Positions 42,410 through 42,443 of a DNA stretch of 42,443 nucleotides are shown one piece after another. Numbering within the stretch: position 1 is the first letter of the stretch; each line of letters opens with the position of its first letter. The DNA is from a virus. Made by a program: the position numbers and the translations under genes. The notes under the pieces are model-generated. The model saw only the letters and a list, made by a program, of their open reading frames with translations, did not search any database and was not told where the DNA came from. The DNA is taken from positions 1 to 42,443 of the IMG/VR virus record IMGVR_UViG_3300009604_000022. One strand, given 5' to 3'.

Positions 42410-42443
42410 CTTTTCCCCAAAATATATGCTTATGGTCTACATC

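Noticed and set aside
1-42443. tRNA genes, CRISPR arrays, insertion sequences, integrase or attachment sites
   Set aside because: No direct-repeat arrays, transposase or integrase motifs were seen, and coding density leaves almost no room for RNA genes; no lifestyle (lysogeny) genes are visible in this window.

Overview
The window looks like the late (virion) region of a tailed double-stranded DNA bacteriophage. Every gene I accept lies on the minus strand, so transcription runs from the right edge (42443) to the left edge (1). Genes are packed tightly with many stop/start overlaps (ATGA, TAATG, GTGA). Most starts have AGGAG-type ribosome binding sites, which points to a bacterial host. The DNA is AT-rich by eye. 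No tRNA, rRNA, insertion sequence or CRISPR array was seen. A P22-sized portal, a nozzle-like protein, very large internal-type proteins and the absence of a tape-measure, tail-tube or sheath gene all suggest a short-tailed (podovirus-like) virion. The host cannot be named from this sequence.

Layout in transcription order. (1) 42.4-39.7 kb: two small genes, a small terminase subunit (TerS), two small genes of unknown role, and a toxin-like protein with a putative ADP-ribosyltransferase domain. (2) 39.7-32.0 kb: large terminase (TerL), a basic 53-aa protein, a transglycosylase-like lysozyme, portal, scaffold, major capsid protein and two small decoration/fibre candidates, closed by a nested hairpin. 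(3) 32.0-24.5 kb: an 800-aa neck protein with a coiled-coil tail, small connector proteins, and a set of small fibre-like proteins, two of which share an N-terminal tag. (4) 24.5-23.0 kb: two short single-membrane-segment (holin-like) proteins flanking a calcineurin-like phosphoesterase that is interrupted by an in-frame TAG. (5) 23.1-16.1 kb: nozzle-like protein and a 1318-aa tail fibre ending in a gp53-like receptor-binding domain. (6) 16.0-1 kb: probable internal/ejection proteins. These are an 846-aa protein with a glycine-rich hydrophobic end, a 496-aa protein flanked by two halves of a Hint/intein domain, a 513-aa coiled-coil protein, a 2953-aa giant with features reminiscent of two-barrel (crAss-type/YonO) RNA polymerases, a 95-aa protein, and a large gene running off the left edge.

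The most unusual feature is the 496-aa gene (12002-13492). It begins with residues 2-115 of an intein-like Hint domain, ending in His-Asn, and finishes with the missing first 13 residues of the same fold (Cys-Phe-Ser-Gly-Asp-Thr...), directly before its stop codon. This IntC-body-IntN order is the one engineered in the laboratory for intein-driven protein cyclization. Here it appears in a natural phage virion operon, flanking a 368-residue body. Cyclization, head-to-tail covalent linking of subunits, or timed self-cleavage are all possible; the residue after the Asn is Gly, so ordinary splicing chemistry is not expected.

Second-tier observations are the polymerase-like motifs in the giant protein, the toxin-like ADP-ribosyltransferase candidate sharing an N-terminal motif with its neighbour, and the amber-interrupted phosphoesterase.
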